Origin: an uncultured Spirochaetales bacterium
GTDB taxonomy: Bacteria > UBP6 > UBA1177
NCBI GenBank assembly: GCA_902780365.1
Contig: CACZFE010000063.1
Coordinates: 1,192 to 13,064, forward strand
Direction: 5' to 3'
DNA length: 11,873 nucleotides
Position 1 is the stretch's first letter, and every line of letters begins with the position of its first letter. The position numbers and the translations under genes were made by a program. Of this stretch, positions 1 to 7,294 are shown piece by piece. Under the pieces are notes generated by a model. That model was not told the origin of the DNA. It saw only the letters and a list, made by a program, of their open reading frames with translations, and searched no databases.

Positions 1-719
1 AGACCGTGATAGAAGTAGATTTTTTTCTTTTTGATGTGTGACGAAGTGTAAACGAAAGGAAGAGCCCAGCCGCCTACAAGACCGCTTGTATCAAGGTAGT
101 TCTGATGATTGGAACAGTCCATTCCTTTTACATTATAATCACCGTAAAGCGCTTCGCCGGGGTTCATACCGGCAGCTTCACCCATTGCTATGATTTCTTT
201 CATGAAGTCTGAAACTTCGACACGGTAGGTGAAAACACCGGTCGTCGAATCGTTAAGAGCTTCGTATTCAAAGTTGCCAAACTGTGATGTTGCAAGGTTG
301 CCCTGCATCGATGCGGTAACTTCCTTTGTAAGGGTGATCGACGGATCTGCCGCATTCGTGAAGGTGAGTGTTACCGAGTTGTCTGTCAGACCGGCAAGAT
401 TGCTGGGATCCTGCGGAGCGAGCCAGACGAGAAAAGCTTTGTCAACATCTGCATCCGGCGGAATGTGTTTTGATGTGAGTCTGTAGGTCGAGCCGATATT
501 CGGGTCGATGCATGTGTCTGCCTGAGGGTTGCCGGCTGTCGTGCTTGCCGAACCTGTTACTTGTTCAATAAGTGATTTGTGCATAATGAAGAAGTCCCAC
601 GCACCTTCTTCCCATTTGAGCTCAGTGCCGTCGGGGGCAATTGAGATACCATAGTCGCCGATTGCCGCAGACAGGAGCATTGGAATAAAAAACGCTAGTA
701 CAATAAAGAATTTTTTCAT
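1..719 (-). CDS. Exported beta-rich surface protein, 5' part (partial at left edge)
   Basis: The frame is open for 239 codons from an ATG at 719 (minus strand) to the window edge, so the C-terminus is missing. A GGAGGA ribosome site lies just upstream. The product starts with a typical signal peptide (MKKFFIVLAFFIPMLLSAAIG, cleavage likely near residue 19). It continues as a Thr/Ser/Asn-rich chain without membrane segments and with two visible cysteines. Segments such as KAFLVWLAPQ, SVTLTFTN and TGVFTYRVEVSDF suggest a beta-sandwich fold. The stretch GGWALPFVYT (216-225) followed by IYFYHG resembles the 'GGW-x-VVY ... DG' end of exported DUF3344/AgmC-like modules of surface and gliding-associated proteins. 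That resemblance is from memory and is weak. Export is well supported; the function is not recognised. It is transcribed divergently from pta and has its own promoter. Confidence 0.8.
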   Translation of the reverse strand, partial: MKKFFIVLAFFIPMLLSAAIGDYGISIAPDGTELKWEEGAWDFFIMHKSLIEQVTGSASTTAGNPQADTCIDPNIGSTYRLTSKHIPPDADVDKAFLVWLAPQDPSNLAGLTDNSVTLTFTNAADPSITLTKEVTASMQGNLATSQFGNFEYEALNDSTTGVFTYRVEVSDFMKEIIAMGEAAGMNPGEALYGDYNVKGMDCSNHQNYLDTSGLVGGWALPFVYTSSHIKKKKIYFYHG

Positions 720-754
720 CGTCTCCTCCGAAAAGTTTAACAAAAAAACGATGG

Positions 755-782
755 ATTATAGACTTTTTGAAAATTGAGTCAA
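755..782 (-). promoter_or_regulatory. Sigma70-like promoter of the exported protein gene
   Basis: Read on the minus strand, TTGACT (777-782), a 16-bp spacer and a perfect TATAAT (755-760) lie about 35-60 bases upstream of the ATG at 719. Transcription would start near 748. This is one of the two best promoter matches in the window. Confidence 0.7.
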
Positions 783-825
783 TAAAGATTTTTTTGCACC
801 GGAAAATTTTGAAGTTTTATTTTCC

Positions 826-853
826 TTGCTAAAACAAATTCAAGTCTTATACT
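826..853 (+). promoter_or_regulatory. Sigma70-like promoter of pta
   Basis: TTGCTA (826-831), a 16-bp spacer and TATACT (848-853) lie upstream of the pta ATG at 915. The predicted start near 860 gives a leader of about 55 bases. It diverges from the promoter at 755-782 without overlapping it. Confidence 0.55.
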
Positions 854-914
854 CGCGCAAAAATTGCTCTTTAATTGTTTTGAACTTTTAATAACTTTTT
901 TGAAGGAGAAAAAA

Positions 915-1910
915 ATGAATTTTATCGAAACTTTGCGCGAAAAGGCAATCAAGGTCCAGAAAACGATAGTTCTTCCGGAAGGAACCGAACCGAGAACTCT
1001 CAAGGCGACCCAGATCATTCTTGAAAAGAAAATCGCGAAACCGATCCTTATCGGAAATCCTGACAAAATCGCTGCTGCAGCAAAAGAACTCGGCGTAAAA
1101 ATCGACGGCGCAAGAATAGTTGATCCGGTAAACAGTGAATATTACGAAGATTTCGTCAATACTTTCTACGAAATGAGAAAGGCGAAAGGCGTCGATATGG
1201 AAAAAGCACGCAAAATGATGGCTGACGAAGTTTACTTCGCAACGATGATGGTCAAAAAGGACGTTGCAGACGGTCTCGTAAGCGGCGCCATCCATTCTAC
1301 CGGCGACACGATCCGTCCGGCACTTCAGATCATCAAAACGAAACCCGGCATCAAATCGGTTTCCAGCGCGTTCGTTATGATAGTTCCGAACTGCGAACTC
1401 GGCAGCAACGGAATGTTCCTTTTCGGCGACTGCGCAGTCAATCCGAATCCGACATCGGCAGAACTTGCAGAGAGCGCGATCCTTACCGCTCAGACCGCAA
1501 AATCGTTCTGCGACATGGATCCGAAAGTCGCACTTCTCAGCTTCTCGACCTACGGCAGCGCAAAACACGAATTCGTAGACAAAGTCGTCGAGGCAGTAAA
1601 ACTCGTCCACGAAACAGCTCCCGACCTTGCAGCTGACGGCGAGATCCAGGCTGACGCAGCTATGGTCGCAAGCGTAGGCAAGACGAAATGCCCGACGAGC
1701 CCGATCGCAGGACAGGCTAACGTACTCATCTTCCCCGATCTTCAGAGCGGAAACATCGGCTACAAACTCGTTCAGAGACTTGCAAAGGCAGAAGCAGTCG
1801 GTCCTTTCCTTCAGGGAATCGCAAAACCGGTCAACGACCTTTCGAGAGGCTGTTCGGTTGACGATATCGTAAACGTAGTCGCTGCAACAGCGATCCAGGC
1901 TGCAAACTAA
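915..1910 (+). CDS. pta: Phosphate acetyltransferase
   Basis: This 331-residue protein is a short-form, single-domain phosphotransacetylase (EC 2.3.1.8), interconverting acetyl-CoA plus phosphate and acetyl phosphate plus CoA. The family is about 330 residues long. Visible hallmarks include KTIVLPEGTEPRTLKA near the N-terminus, ADGLVSGAIHSTGDTIRPAL, GDCAVNPNPT, LSFSTYGSAKHE, DGEIQADAA and NVLIFPDLQSGNIGYKLVQR. The C-terminal SRGCSVDDIV carries the Ser-Arg...Asp set that is catalytic in the Methanosarcina enzyme. AAGGAG seven bases before the ATG at 915 fixes the start; an in-frame ATG at 864 would overlap the promoter-leader region. Codon use is visibly more biased than in the neighbours (ATC, CTT/CTC, GCA, AAA), suggesting high expression. 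No acetate kinase gene is adjacent: the gene is alone between a divergent and a convergent neighbour, so its partner must lie elsewhere. Confidence 0.96.
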   Translation: MNFIETLREKAIKVQKTIVLPEGTEPRTLKATQIILEKKIAKPILIGNPDKIAAAAKELGVKIDGARIVDPVNSEYYEDFVNTFYEMRKAKGVDMEKARKMMADEVYFATMMVKKDVADGLVSGAIHSTGDTIRPALQIIKTKPGIKSVSSAFVMIVPNCELGSNGMFLFGDCAVNPNPTSAELAESAILTAQTAKSFCDMDPKVALLSFSTYGSAKHEFVDKVVEAVKLVHETAPDLAADGEIQADAAMVASVGKTKCPTSPIAGQANVLIFPDLQSGNIGYKLVQRLAKAEAVGPFLQGIAKPVNDLSRGCSVDDIVNVVAATAIQAAN

Positions 1911-1971
1911 GTCTTTTCAAATTAAACAGTAAATTTTCCACAAAATCACAAAATCTACCGGTTTAACTGTC

Positions 1972-3213
1972 TCACACAAAATCAGCCGGGATCGCCAAAG
2001 CTGACGTTTCACCTTTTTTGACGGAAACGACTTTGTCCGTGCAGCAGATGACTGTAGACTGACCGATCTGAACATCTTTCAGGCGGTTCGTTATGAAAAA
2101 GTTTTTCGCGTCATCCGAATTAGGCGTTGCGGTCTTTTTGATTTCAACGGGATAAATTATGCTGTTCTGTTCAATGATGAGGTCGATTTCGATTTTGTCT
2201 TTGTCTCGGTAAAAATAAATCGGAGCTTCAACGCCGTTGTTGGCAAACGATTTGATTATTTCACTCACAATGTAGGTTTCAAAAAAAGCTCCCGCCATCG
2301 CACCTGTCTGCATGACGAGCGGGCTTGTCCACTTGGTGAGATACGCGGCAAGTCCGGTATCCATGAAGTAAAGTTTCGGAGTTTTTACGACCCGCTTTTC
2401 AACTTTTGTCGAGTATGGCTTCAGAAGGTAGACGATTCCCGAAGTCGTGAGCAGTGACATCCATTTTTTTGCAGTTCCCTCGCTGATCCCGCATTCCTGT
2501 GCCATGTCAGTGTAGTTCAGAAGCTGGCCCGTTCTCGATGCCGCTATCGTTATGAACTGCAAAAACTGCATTTCGTCGGCGACCTGAGTCAGGCTTCTGA
2601 TGTCGCGCTCTATGTAGGTTTTAAGGTATGATGCGTAAAAATCTTTCGGATCGACATTTCCTTTTACGACTTCGGGATAACCGCCGGTATAGATGCGTTC
2701 CCAGATTTTCTGAGTAGAAAAAGTGCGGTTTGAAAGAGCGTTGTTCCGTTCCAGAATATACTCTTTTGTCGGAATAAAGTTGTCGGAAAAACCGTCGCGG
2801 CGGATCTCTCTCGCCGAAAGCGGATAAAGCTGGACGATCCCGATCCTTCCAGAAAGGCTTTCGGTTGCCGCTTCCATCAGTTTGAACTGCTGGCTTCCGG
2901 TGAGATAAAACATGCCGTTTTTACGGTTTTTGTCGATTTCGATTTTAAGATAACGGAAAAAATCGGGCACATACTGGACTTCATCAAACATATACGGGCT
3001 CGGATGGAGTTCGAGAAAGGTTTTCGGATCAGTTTTTGCCGACCGCTCTTCCGCAATGTCGTCAAAAGTGGTGCTTCTTACCGATTTCGCATCGGTCATT
3101 TTCTTTAAAAGGGTGGTTTTTCCCGTCTGTCTTGCACCTGTTACGAGAATTGCCGGAAACGAAGATTCAAGTCGTGTTAAAGTCTTTTCCGCATGTCGTT
3201 CAAAAAAAGCCAT
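1972..3213 (-). CDS. AAA-family ATPase with DUF4143 C-terminal domain
   Basis: This 413-residue protein has the common two-part architecture AAA_14 plus DUF4143. Walker A is GARQTGKTT (26-34) and Walker B is YMFDEVQ (74-80, D77/E78). A sensor-like LTGSQQ lies at 104-109. Residues around 220-270 resemble a winged-helix segment (LLNYTDMAQECGISEGTAKK). The C-terminus has EIDLIIE (342-348) followed by YPVEIKK (354-360), a D-x13-E-x-K arrangement as in PD-(D/E)XK nuclease folds. Members of this family are widespread, often multicopy and often horizontally acquired; their role is poorly defined, and proposals include DNA-linked or defence-related ATPase. A strong GGAGGTG at 3218-3224 supports the start at 3213. 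It is monocistronic, convergent with pta, and its promoter overlaps an inverted repeat, suggesting autoregulation or control by a DNA-binding partner. Confidence 0.9.
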   Translation of the reverse strand: MAFFERHAEKTLTRLESSFPAILVTGARQTGKTTLLKKMTDAKSVRSTTFDDIAEERSAKTDPKTFLELHPSPYMFDEVQYVPDFFRYLKIEIDKNRKNGMFYLTGSQQFKLMEAATESLSGRIGIVQLYPLSAREIRRDGFSDNFIPTKEYILERNNALSNRTFSTQKIWERIYTGGYPEVVKGNVDPKDFYASYLKTYIERDIRSLTQVADEMQFLQFITIAASRTGQLLNYTDMAQECGISEGTAKKWMSLLTTSGIVYLLKPYSTKVEKRVVKTPKLYFMDTGLAAYLTKWTSPLVMQTGAMAGAFFETYIVSEIIKSFANNGVEAPIYFYRDKDKIEIDLIIEQNSIIYPVEIKKTATPNSDDAKNFFITNRLKDVQIGQSTVICCTDKVVSVKKGETSALAIPADFV

Positions 3214-3239
3214 TTTTCACCTCCATTATCCGCAAAATT

Positions 3240-3274
3240 TGGGATAATCCGCAGTCACGTTTTATATTATCCCA
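3240..3274. promoter_or_regulatory. Inverted repeat TGGGATAAT/ATTATCCCA, putative operator
   Basis: Perfect 9-bp arms lie at 3240-3248 and 3266-3274, separated by 17 bp. The right arm overlaps the predicted -10 of the DUF4143 gene and the left arm lies just past its predicted start point, as expected for a repressor operator. A further half-site ATTATCC occurs at 3225-3231 directly beside the ribosome site. In RNA the arms could also form a hairpin. Confidence 0.45.
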
Positions 3275-3291
3275 TAAAATTGAGATGTCAA
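3264..3291 (-). promoter_or_regulatory. Promoter of the DUF4143 ATPase gene
   Basis: On the minus strand a perfect TTGACA (3286-3291) is followed after 16 bp by TAATAT (3264-3269), about 50-75 bases upstream of the ATG. The -10 match is only 4/6, but the -35 is ideal and the region overlaps an inverted repeat. Confidence 0.5.
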
Positions 3292-3492
3292 CAGTGCTTT
3301 TTACACTTCGACTCGAATTATTTTTGCGGATTCCGCATTTTTTGTCCGACCTGTGACTTATCAATCTGATTTCTTGCTTTCTGTTTTCATTTTCTCTATT
3401 TTTTCCGTGTTTTTGGGTGTGTACATGGTGAAATTATGAAAAAATTAAATGTTCAAACCCGAAAAAAAGTGAATGTGCAGAGGCGATCCTTT

Positions 3493-5097
3493 ATGACTCA
3501 AAAAGCTCCTTCGATATTCAAAAAAAGTTCCGATTTGGCAATTTTGACAATAATTTCGCGCATTTTAGGTTTGGTGCGTGAATCTGTCACGGCAGCTTTT
3601 TTGGGAACGGGGGCTTTGTCCGACGCTTTTGCGGTCGCTTTCACGATCCCCAATGTCGTGCGGAGACTTTTTGCCGACGGAGTCATTTCATCGGCTTTCA
3701 TTCCGCGCTTCAAAGGGCTTCTCGCAGAAAACAAAAGAGGGGAAGCTGCCGAATTTCTGAGTGCGCTTTTTACGATTGTGAGCCTTGTTTCGTTTGTTTT
3801 TGTCGCACTCGCATTCGTTTTTTCGGGCGGTATAACGGCGGTTTTAGCCCCGACGCTTGAGGAAAACGCGGCGGCTGAGGCTGCACTTCTTGCGAAAATA
3901 ATGTTTCCTTACGTTTTTTTCATTTCGCTTGCAGCTCTTACGCAGAGTGTCCTCAACAGTTCGGGGATCTTCAGGCCGAGCGGGGCTTCTCCTATAATTT
4001 TCAACATAGCTTTCATCACGGCTGCTTTTCTCCTTGCGCCTCTTACCGAAAATCCGGCACGTGCACTTGCTGCTGGAGTTTTTGCAGGCGGATTCTTGCA
4101 GCTTGCGATACAGCTTCCTTTCATGGCGAAAACGCTTTTCCGCTTTTCCTTTGTGAACCTGAAAAAAGCGTTTGCGAACCCGAATATCGCGAAATCGGGA
4201 AAGATGGTTTTGGCCGCGCTTTTCGGCACAGGCGCATACCAGCTGAACGTTCTTCTCACGACAAACATGGCTAACAGAGCGGGGGAAGGCGTTGTCAGCA
4301 GCCTTAGATTTTCGGCAAGGATAGAAGAACTTGTGATAGGTGTTTTTGTCGTGACGCTGAGCACGGTGATACTTCCCGAACTGGTTGAAAACGCTAAAAG
4401 CAGGAATTTTGCAAAACTTACGGAAAACCTTGATTCGGCCTTGAAATTCGTCGCGTTCGTATCGATTCCGGCTGTAGTTTTCACGCTCGTCAATTCGACT
4501 GAGATGGTGCAGCTTCTTTTCGGATTCGGAAAGTTTGACGAAAAATCGGTCGGACTCACCGCTTTTGCCCTCGATTTCAGGATCGCCGGGCTCTTTTTTC
4601 TTGCACTTTCAAGGATCCTGAACTCGTTTTTCTACGCTCTTGAAAAAACGAAACTTCCGGTTTTTGCAGGGCTTGTCTCGATTGCAGTGAACTTCATCGC
4701 CGCATATTTTCTCGTTGACACCCTTGCCGGAGGCGGCGTCGCGCTTGCTTCGTCGCTTGCATCGCTTGCGGCGGCGGTCATACTTTTTACCGCAGTGCTC
4801 AAATTCTTCAAAGGCGGTTCTAATTTCGGTAAAGCGGTTCTTTATTTTGCTAAAATATCAATAATTTCAGTTGTTTCTGTTCTGCCTTTATTCTTTTTTA
4901 AATCACCGGTTTTCGCGTTTTTCAGCTCTCTTTTCTCGAACGCCAAAATAAGCGAACTCTGCTCGTTTTCAGTATCCGCGGCTGTTTTCGGAGTGCTCTT
5001 CATCACGATTTCTGCGGTTTTAAAAGACGAAACCCTTGCTGTTGTGAAAGGGATTTTAAAGAAAAAAAAAATCTGTTTAAGTTTCATATTAAATTGA
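3493..5097 (+). CDS. murJ: MurJ/MviN lipid II flippase
   Basis: This 534-residue polytopic membrane protein of the MVF (MOP superfamily) group flips lipid II across the inner membrane for peptidoglycan synthesis. The N-terminal signature is clear: SRILGLVRES, then DAFAVAFTIPNVVRRLFADG and SSAFIPRF, matching the MurJ pattern with its essential Arg/Asp residues. A central SSLRFSARIEELVIGVF matches the conserved TM7-TM8 region with its cavity arginine. Around 14 hydrophobic segments can be followed, including a long Ala/Leu/Phe-rich C-terminal half. The chosen ATG (3493) has AGAGG at 3479-3483 and gives the normal family start; an in-frame ATG at 3436 would add 19 basic residues behind a poorer ribosome site and remains possible. 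It ends with TGA 66 bases before the Fic-like gene. Only a weak promoter candidate is visible upstream (TTGCTT 3374, TATTTT 3397). Confidence 0.95.
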   Translation: MTQKAPSIFKKSSDLAILTIISRILGLVRESVTAAFLGTGALSDAFAVAFTIPNVVRRLFADGVISSAFIPRFKGLLAENKRGEAAEFLSALFTIVSLVSFVFVALAFVFSGGITAVLAPTLEENAAAEAALLAKIMFPYVFFISLAALTQSVLNSSGIFRPSGASPIIFNIAFITAAFLLAPLTENPARALAAGVFAGGFLQLAIQLPFMAKTLFRFSFVNLKKAFANPNIAKSGKMVLAALFGTGAYQLNVLLTTNMANRAGEGVVSSLRFSARIEELVIGVFVVTLSTVILPELVENAKSRNFAKLTENLDSALKFVAFVSIPAVVFTLVNSTEMVQLLFGFGKFDEKSVGLTAFALDFRIAGLFFLALSRILNSFFYALEKTKLPVFAGLVSIAVNFIAAYFLVDTLAGGGVALASSLASLAAAVILFTAVLKFFKGGSNFGKAVLYFAKISIISVVSVLPLFFFKSPVFAFFSSLFSNAKISELCSFSVSAAVFGVLFITISAVLKDETLAVVKGILKKKKICLSFILN

Positions 5098-5108
5098 AAA
5101 ATTGCTTT

Positions 5109-5151
5109 TTAGGGAACTTTCTGCTATGAAAATCATGAAAAAGTTCCCTAA
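5109..5151. repeat. 12-bp inverted repeat between murJ and the Fic-like gene
   Basis: TTAGGGAACTTT (5109-5120) and its exact reverse complement AAAGTTCCCTAA (5140-5151) are separated by 19 bases. No T-run follows the right arm (ACTGGAGAGC), so it does not look like an intrinsic terminator of murJ. A possible promoter (TTGCTT 5102-5107, 17-bp spacer, TATGAA 5125-5130) would place the left arm in the spacer and the right arm just after the start point, an operator-like arrangement. The right arm ends three bases before the GGAG ribosome site. Confidence 0.55.
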
Positions 5152-5163
5152 CTGGAGAGCGCG

Positions 5164-6102
5164 ATGAGTGAAACTTTTGATGAAATCAGGAGCCTGCTTC
5201 AGCAAAAAGCCGAATGTCAGGCGCGTCGGAATCTTCTGCCTTACGACGGAACACCGGAAATCAAGGAGCAGAAAGGCGAAAAGTATATCTATGTGAGGAA
5301 GCGTGTCGGCAGCAGACTGACATGAACTTATGTCGGAGTTTATTCCGACGAGCTTTTTCAGCTTCTTCTTCGGAACACGAAAGAAGCCCGCGAGCTAAAA
5401 AAACAGATGCGTCACATCGACAAAAAGCTTGCCAAACTCGGATACGAAGACAGTGAGCTTCCGCTTTCAGTGCAGAAAAACCTTGATTTTGCTCGTGTGA
5501 ACATGAAAGCCAACATTTACGATCAGGCGGTTCTTGAAGGAGTCGCGACGTCGTTTCCGCAGACGGAAGAAATCATTGAAAACGGCAAAGTTTCCGGAAT
5601 GACGGCGACTGATGTGCAGAAAATTCTTAATTTGAAGCATGCATGGGAGTTTATTCTCGACCGCAATGTCATCCAGAGCAAAACGGATTATTATCTGCTC
5701 TGCCATATCGCGCGACTTGTGAATGAAGGTTTTTTCTTTGATGCCGGTCGTATCCGCGGGATTCCGGTGACTATAGGCGGCAGTTCCTATATTCCGCCGA
5801 TACCGGTAGAATCAGTTGTGAAAGAGCGGATTGCCGAAATACTTGCTTCAAAGCAGGATGAAATCGATATCGCGGTTGAGCTTTGCCTTTATTCAATGAA
5901 AACGCAGATTTTTACTGACGGCAACAAGCGCGCATCCGTGATTTTTGCAAACCATTACATCATTTCTCACGGACTCGGACTGCTTGTTATCCCGAAAAAG
6001 GAAGTACCGGAATTCAAAAAACTCCTCGTTGCTTTTTACGAGGGCGAAAATATTGAAATCATTAAAAATTTCCTGAAAGAACGCTGCTGGAAGAGATTGT
6101 AG
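5164..6102 (+). pseudogene. Fic-family gene interrupted by one in-frame TGA
   Basis: A single reading frame runs from the ATG at 5164 (GGAG at 5154-5157) to the TAG at 6102 and would encode 312 residues. Its only defect is TGA at 5323-5325, codon 54. The frame is the same on both sides, so one substitution accounts for it (for example CGA to TGA). The 53-residue N-terminal piece ends at KYIYVRKRVGSRLT. The sequence resumes immediately with TYVGVYSDELFQLLLRNT and a charged helix LKKQMRHIDKKLAKLGY. Together these resemble the small beta-hairpin plus coiled-coil module (DUF6788-like) found at the start of some accessory proteins. TGA is a normal stop elsewhere in the window, so recoding is unlikely. 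There is no downstream SECIS-like claim to make. A recent nonsense mutation is the simplest reading; read-through or internal restart is possible. Confidence 0.75.
5407..6102 (+). CDS. Fic-like domain protein, frame downstream of the TGA
   Basis: The open part after the stop can start at ATG 5407 and encodes 231 residues covering the whole Fic core. Fic proteins transfer AMP or other nucleotide moieties to protein hydroxyls; many are toxins or toxin-like. The motif here is QIFTDGNKR (167-175), versus the canonical H-x-F-x-D/E-G-N-x-R. Phe, Asp, Gly, Asn and Arg are kept, but the catalytic His is Gln. Upstream helices include AVLEGVATSF and the flap-like stretch around SYIPPIPVESVVKERI; downstream helices are ANHYIISHGLGLLVIP and the C-terminal FKKLLVAFYEG. 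I see no clear inhibitory S/T-xxxE-G/N helix. No good ribosome site precedes 5407, so independent translation is uncertain. The gene may be a decayed remnant of an accessory module beside murJ. Confidence 0.65.
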   Translation: MRHIDKKLAKLGYEDSELPLSVQKNLDFARVNMKANIYDQAVLEGVATSFPQTEEIIENGKVSGMTATDVQKILNLKHAWEFILDRNVIQSKTDYYLLCHIARLVNEGFFFDAGRIRGIPVTIGGSSYIPPIPVESVVKERIAEILASKQDEIDIAVELCLYSMKTQIFTDGNKRASVIFANHYIISHGLGLLVIPKKEVPEFKKLLVAFYEGENIEIIKNFLKERCWKRL

Positions 6103-6159
6103 CTGATAGACGGTTACGATTCCCAAAAACGAACTCCTTTCCATTCTCAAAAAACACTG

Positions 6160-6187
6160 TTGATATTATTTTGAAAACGGATAAAAT
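6160..6187 (+). promoter_or_regulatory. Promoter of the lipoprotein gene cluster
   Basis: TTGATA (6160-6165), a 16-bp spacer and TAAAAT (6182-6187) place a start near 6194, about 33 bases before the lipoprotein ATG. It probably serves the two overlapping genes 6227-8424. Confidence 0.55.
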
Positions 6188-6226
6188 AAGAAAGTTGTTC
6201 GTTAATTTCCGAAATGGAGGCGACAA

Positions 6227-7294
6227 ATGCGCAACTTTTTGTTATTGCTGGTTTTTTTGGTTTTTGTTTCGTGCAGCGACGGTGCTGTGAAAAGGCTTAC
6301 TCCTGTTGCAGACGAACCTTCCGAAGCAGGGGAAGAAGTGAATGACGAAAACAATGAAACTCCTGACAATGCTGTCATTCCGCCTGATGAAAACGGCGGA
6401 GAGGGTGAAATTCAGGACGATGAAAAGCCTGTGGCAGACGATGAAAAGCCTGTAACGGACGATGAGATTCCTGAAATTCCGGATTCTGAAGAAGGACCTG
6501 TAAACGATGAAACGCCCGAAACTCCGGATGAGGAGGAGGACAGCGAGCCTGAACTCCCCGATATCGAATATCCCGAGTGCGGTATCGCTTTTAACGGTTC
6601 TAACTGCAGCGCTGCCTACTGCCACACGATAGACGACTGTTGCGAAGGCGATGTCTGTGTCGCAACGGACGGATGCGGCGGTTATAAAGTTTGCAGGAGT
6701 GCATTTTTCAAGGAAAATTTTGATTCTTACACGGCAGGGTCTTTTCCTCCGAACAGTTCCGGCTGGAAGTTGAAGTACGCGGGGCAAGGTCAGTGGTATC
6801 AGATGGTTACTTCGGAACAATATATATCGCCTGAAAACAGCATGCACCTTCTTGGAAGCAAAAACTACAACAATTCAGCTGTCATGACGGCTGTCCTGCC
6901 TCAGGTTCCCGATGTGATCAATGTAGAAATGAAGATGATTACGCAGGGAGACAATGTTTCCTTTTCGCTGTGTACTTTCGAGAACGAGGCGAGCGGCAAA
7001 AACTGGGGCAACTATGATATGAAAGTCGAATTTGCTGACGGAAAGCTCCGCTATCAGATCCCTGAATGGACTGCTTACGATATTCTGCCTTCCTACGAAG
7101 CGAATGTGTGGTATAAAATCCGTTTGAAATTTAATAAGACGAGTAAAACCGTTTCAGTCTGGGTCAACGATGAACTCAAAGTCGACAAGCAGAGCGCATC
7201 TTTTGATTCCATTTCTATTCCGAATCTCTGTCTCACATCTGATAAAAACGATAAAAAAGTGTGGTTTGACGATATCTTTGTATGGGGTGAATAA
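6227..7294 (+). CDS. Lipoprotein with acidic linker, Cys-rich module and jelly-roll-like domain
   Basis: This 355-residue protein starts with a short hydrophobic signal ending in VFVSC, a lipobox-like site with C16 as the likely lipidated residue. Residues 20-113 are a highly acidic, Pro-rich linker with near-repeats such as DDEKPVADDEKPVTDDE, typical of surface-tethered lipoproteins. A compact module with eight cysteines follows (C118-C156), presumably four disulfides. The rest (about 158-355) looks like a concanavalin/LamG-type beta jelly roll: FKENFDSYTAGSF, WYQMVTSEQYISPENSMHLLG, VWYKIRLKFNKTSKTVSVWV and a final WFDDIFVWGE, as in carbohydrate-binding or laminin-G-like domains. A role in polysaccharide or surface binding is inferred. 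GGAGG at 6216-6220 fixes the start. Its stop overlaps the next start by one base (TAATG), indicating translational coupling. Confidence 0.85.
   Translation: MRNFLLLLVFLVFVSCSDGAVKRLTPVADEPSEAGEEVNDENNETPDNAVIPPDENGGEGEIQDDEKPVADDEKPVTDDEIPEIPDSEEGPVNDETPETPDEEEDSEPELPDIEYPECGIAFNGSNCSAAYCHTIDDCCEGDVCVATDGCGGYKVCRSAFFKENFDSYTAGSFPPNSSGWKLKYAGQGQWYQMVTSEQYISPENSMHLLGSKNYNNSAVMTAVLPQVPDVINVEMKMITQGDNVSFSLCTFENEASGKNWGNYDMKVEFADGKLRYQIPEWTAYDILPSYEANVWYKIRLKFNKTSKTVSVWVNDELKVDKQSASFDSISIPNLCLTSDKNDKKVWFDDIFVWGE

Noticed and set aside
888..1610. 240-codon open frame on the minus strand inside pta
   Set aside because: It lies wholly antisense to a certain gene, has low-complexity Phe/Cys/Arg composition and no ribosome site. 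Strong codon bias of pta explains the open frame.
1911..1971. Possible terminator between pta and the DUF4143 gene
   Set aside because: Only a bulged ACAGT-AAA/TTTAACTGT pairing with a long loop and no T-run.
3325..3343. TGCGG-ATT-CCGCA followed by six T, like an intrinsic terminator
   Set aside because: The stem has only five pairs and no plus-strand gene ends upstream of it.
3909..4559. 216-codon open frame antisense to murJ
   Set aside because: A shadow of murJ codon bias, without its own start signals.
5323..5325. TGA as selenocysteine or a reassigned codon
   Set aside because: The position has no redox context, TGA ends other genes in the window, and no supporting RNA structure was recognised.
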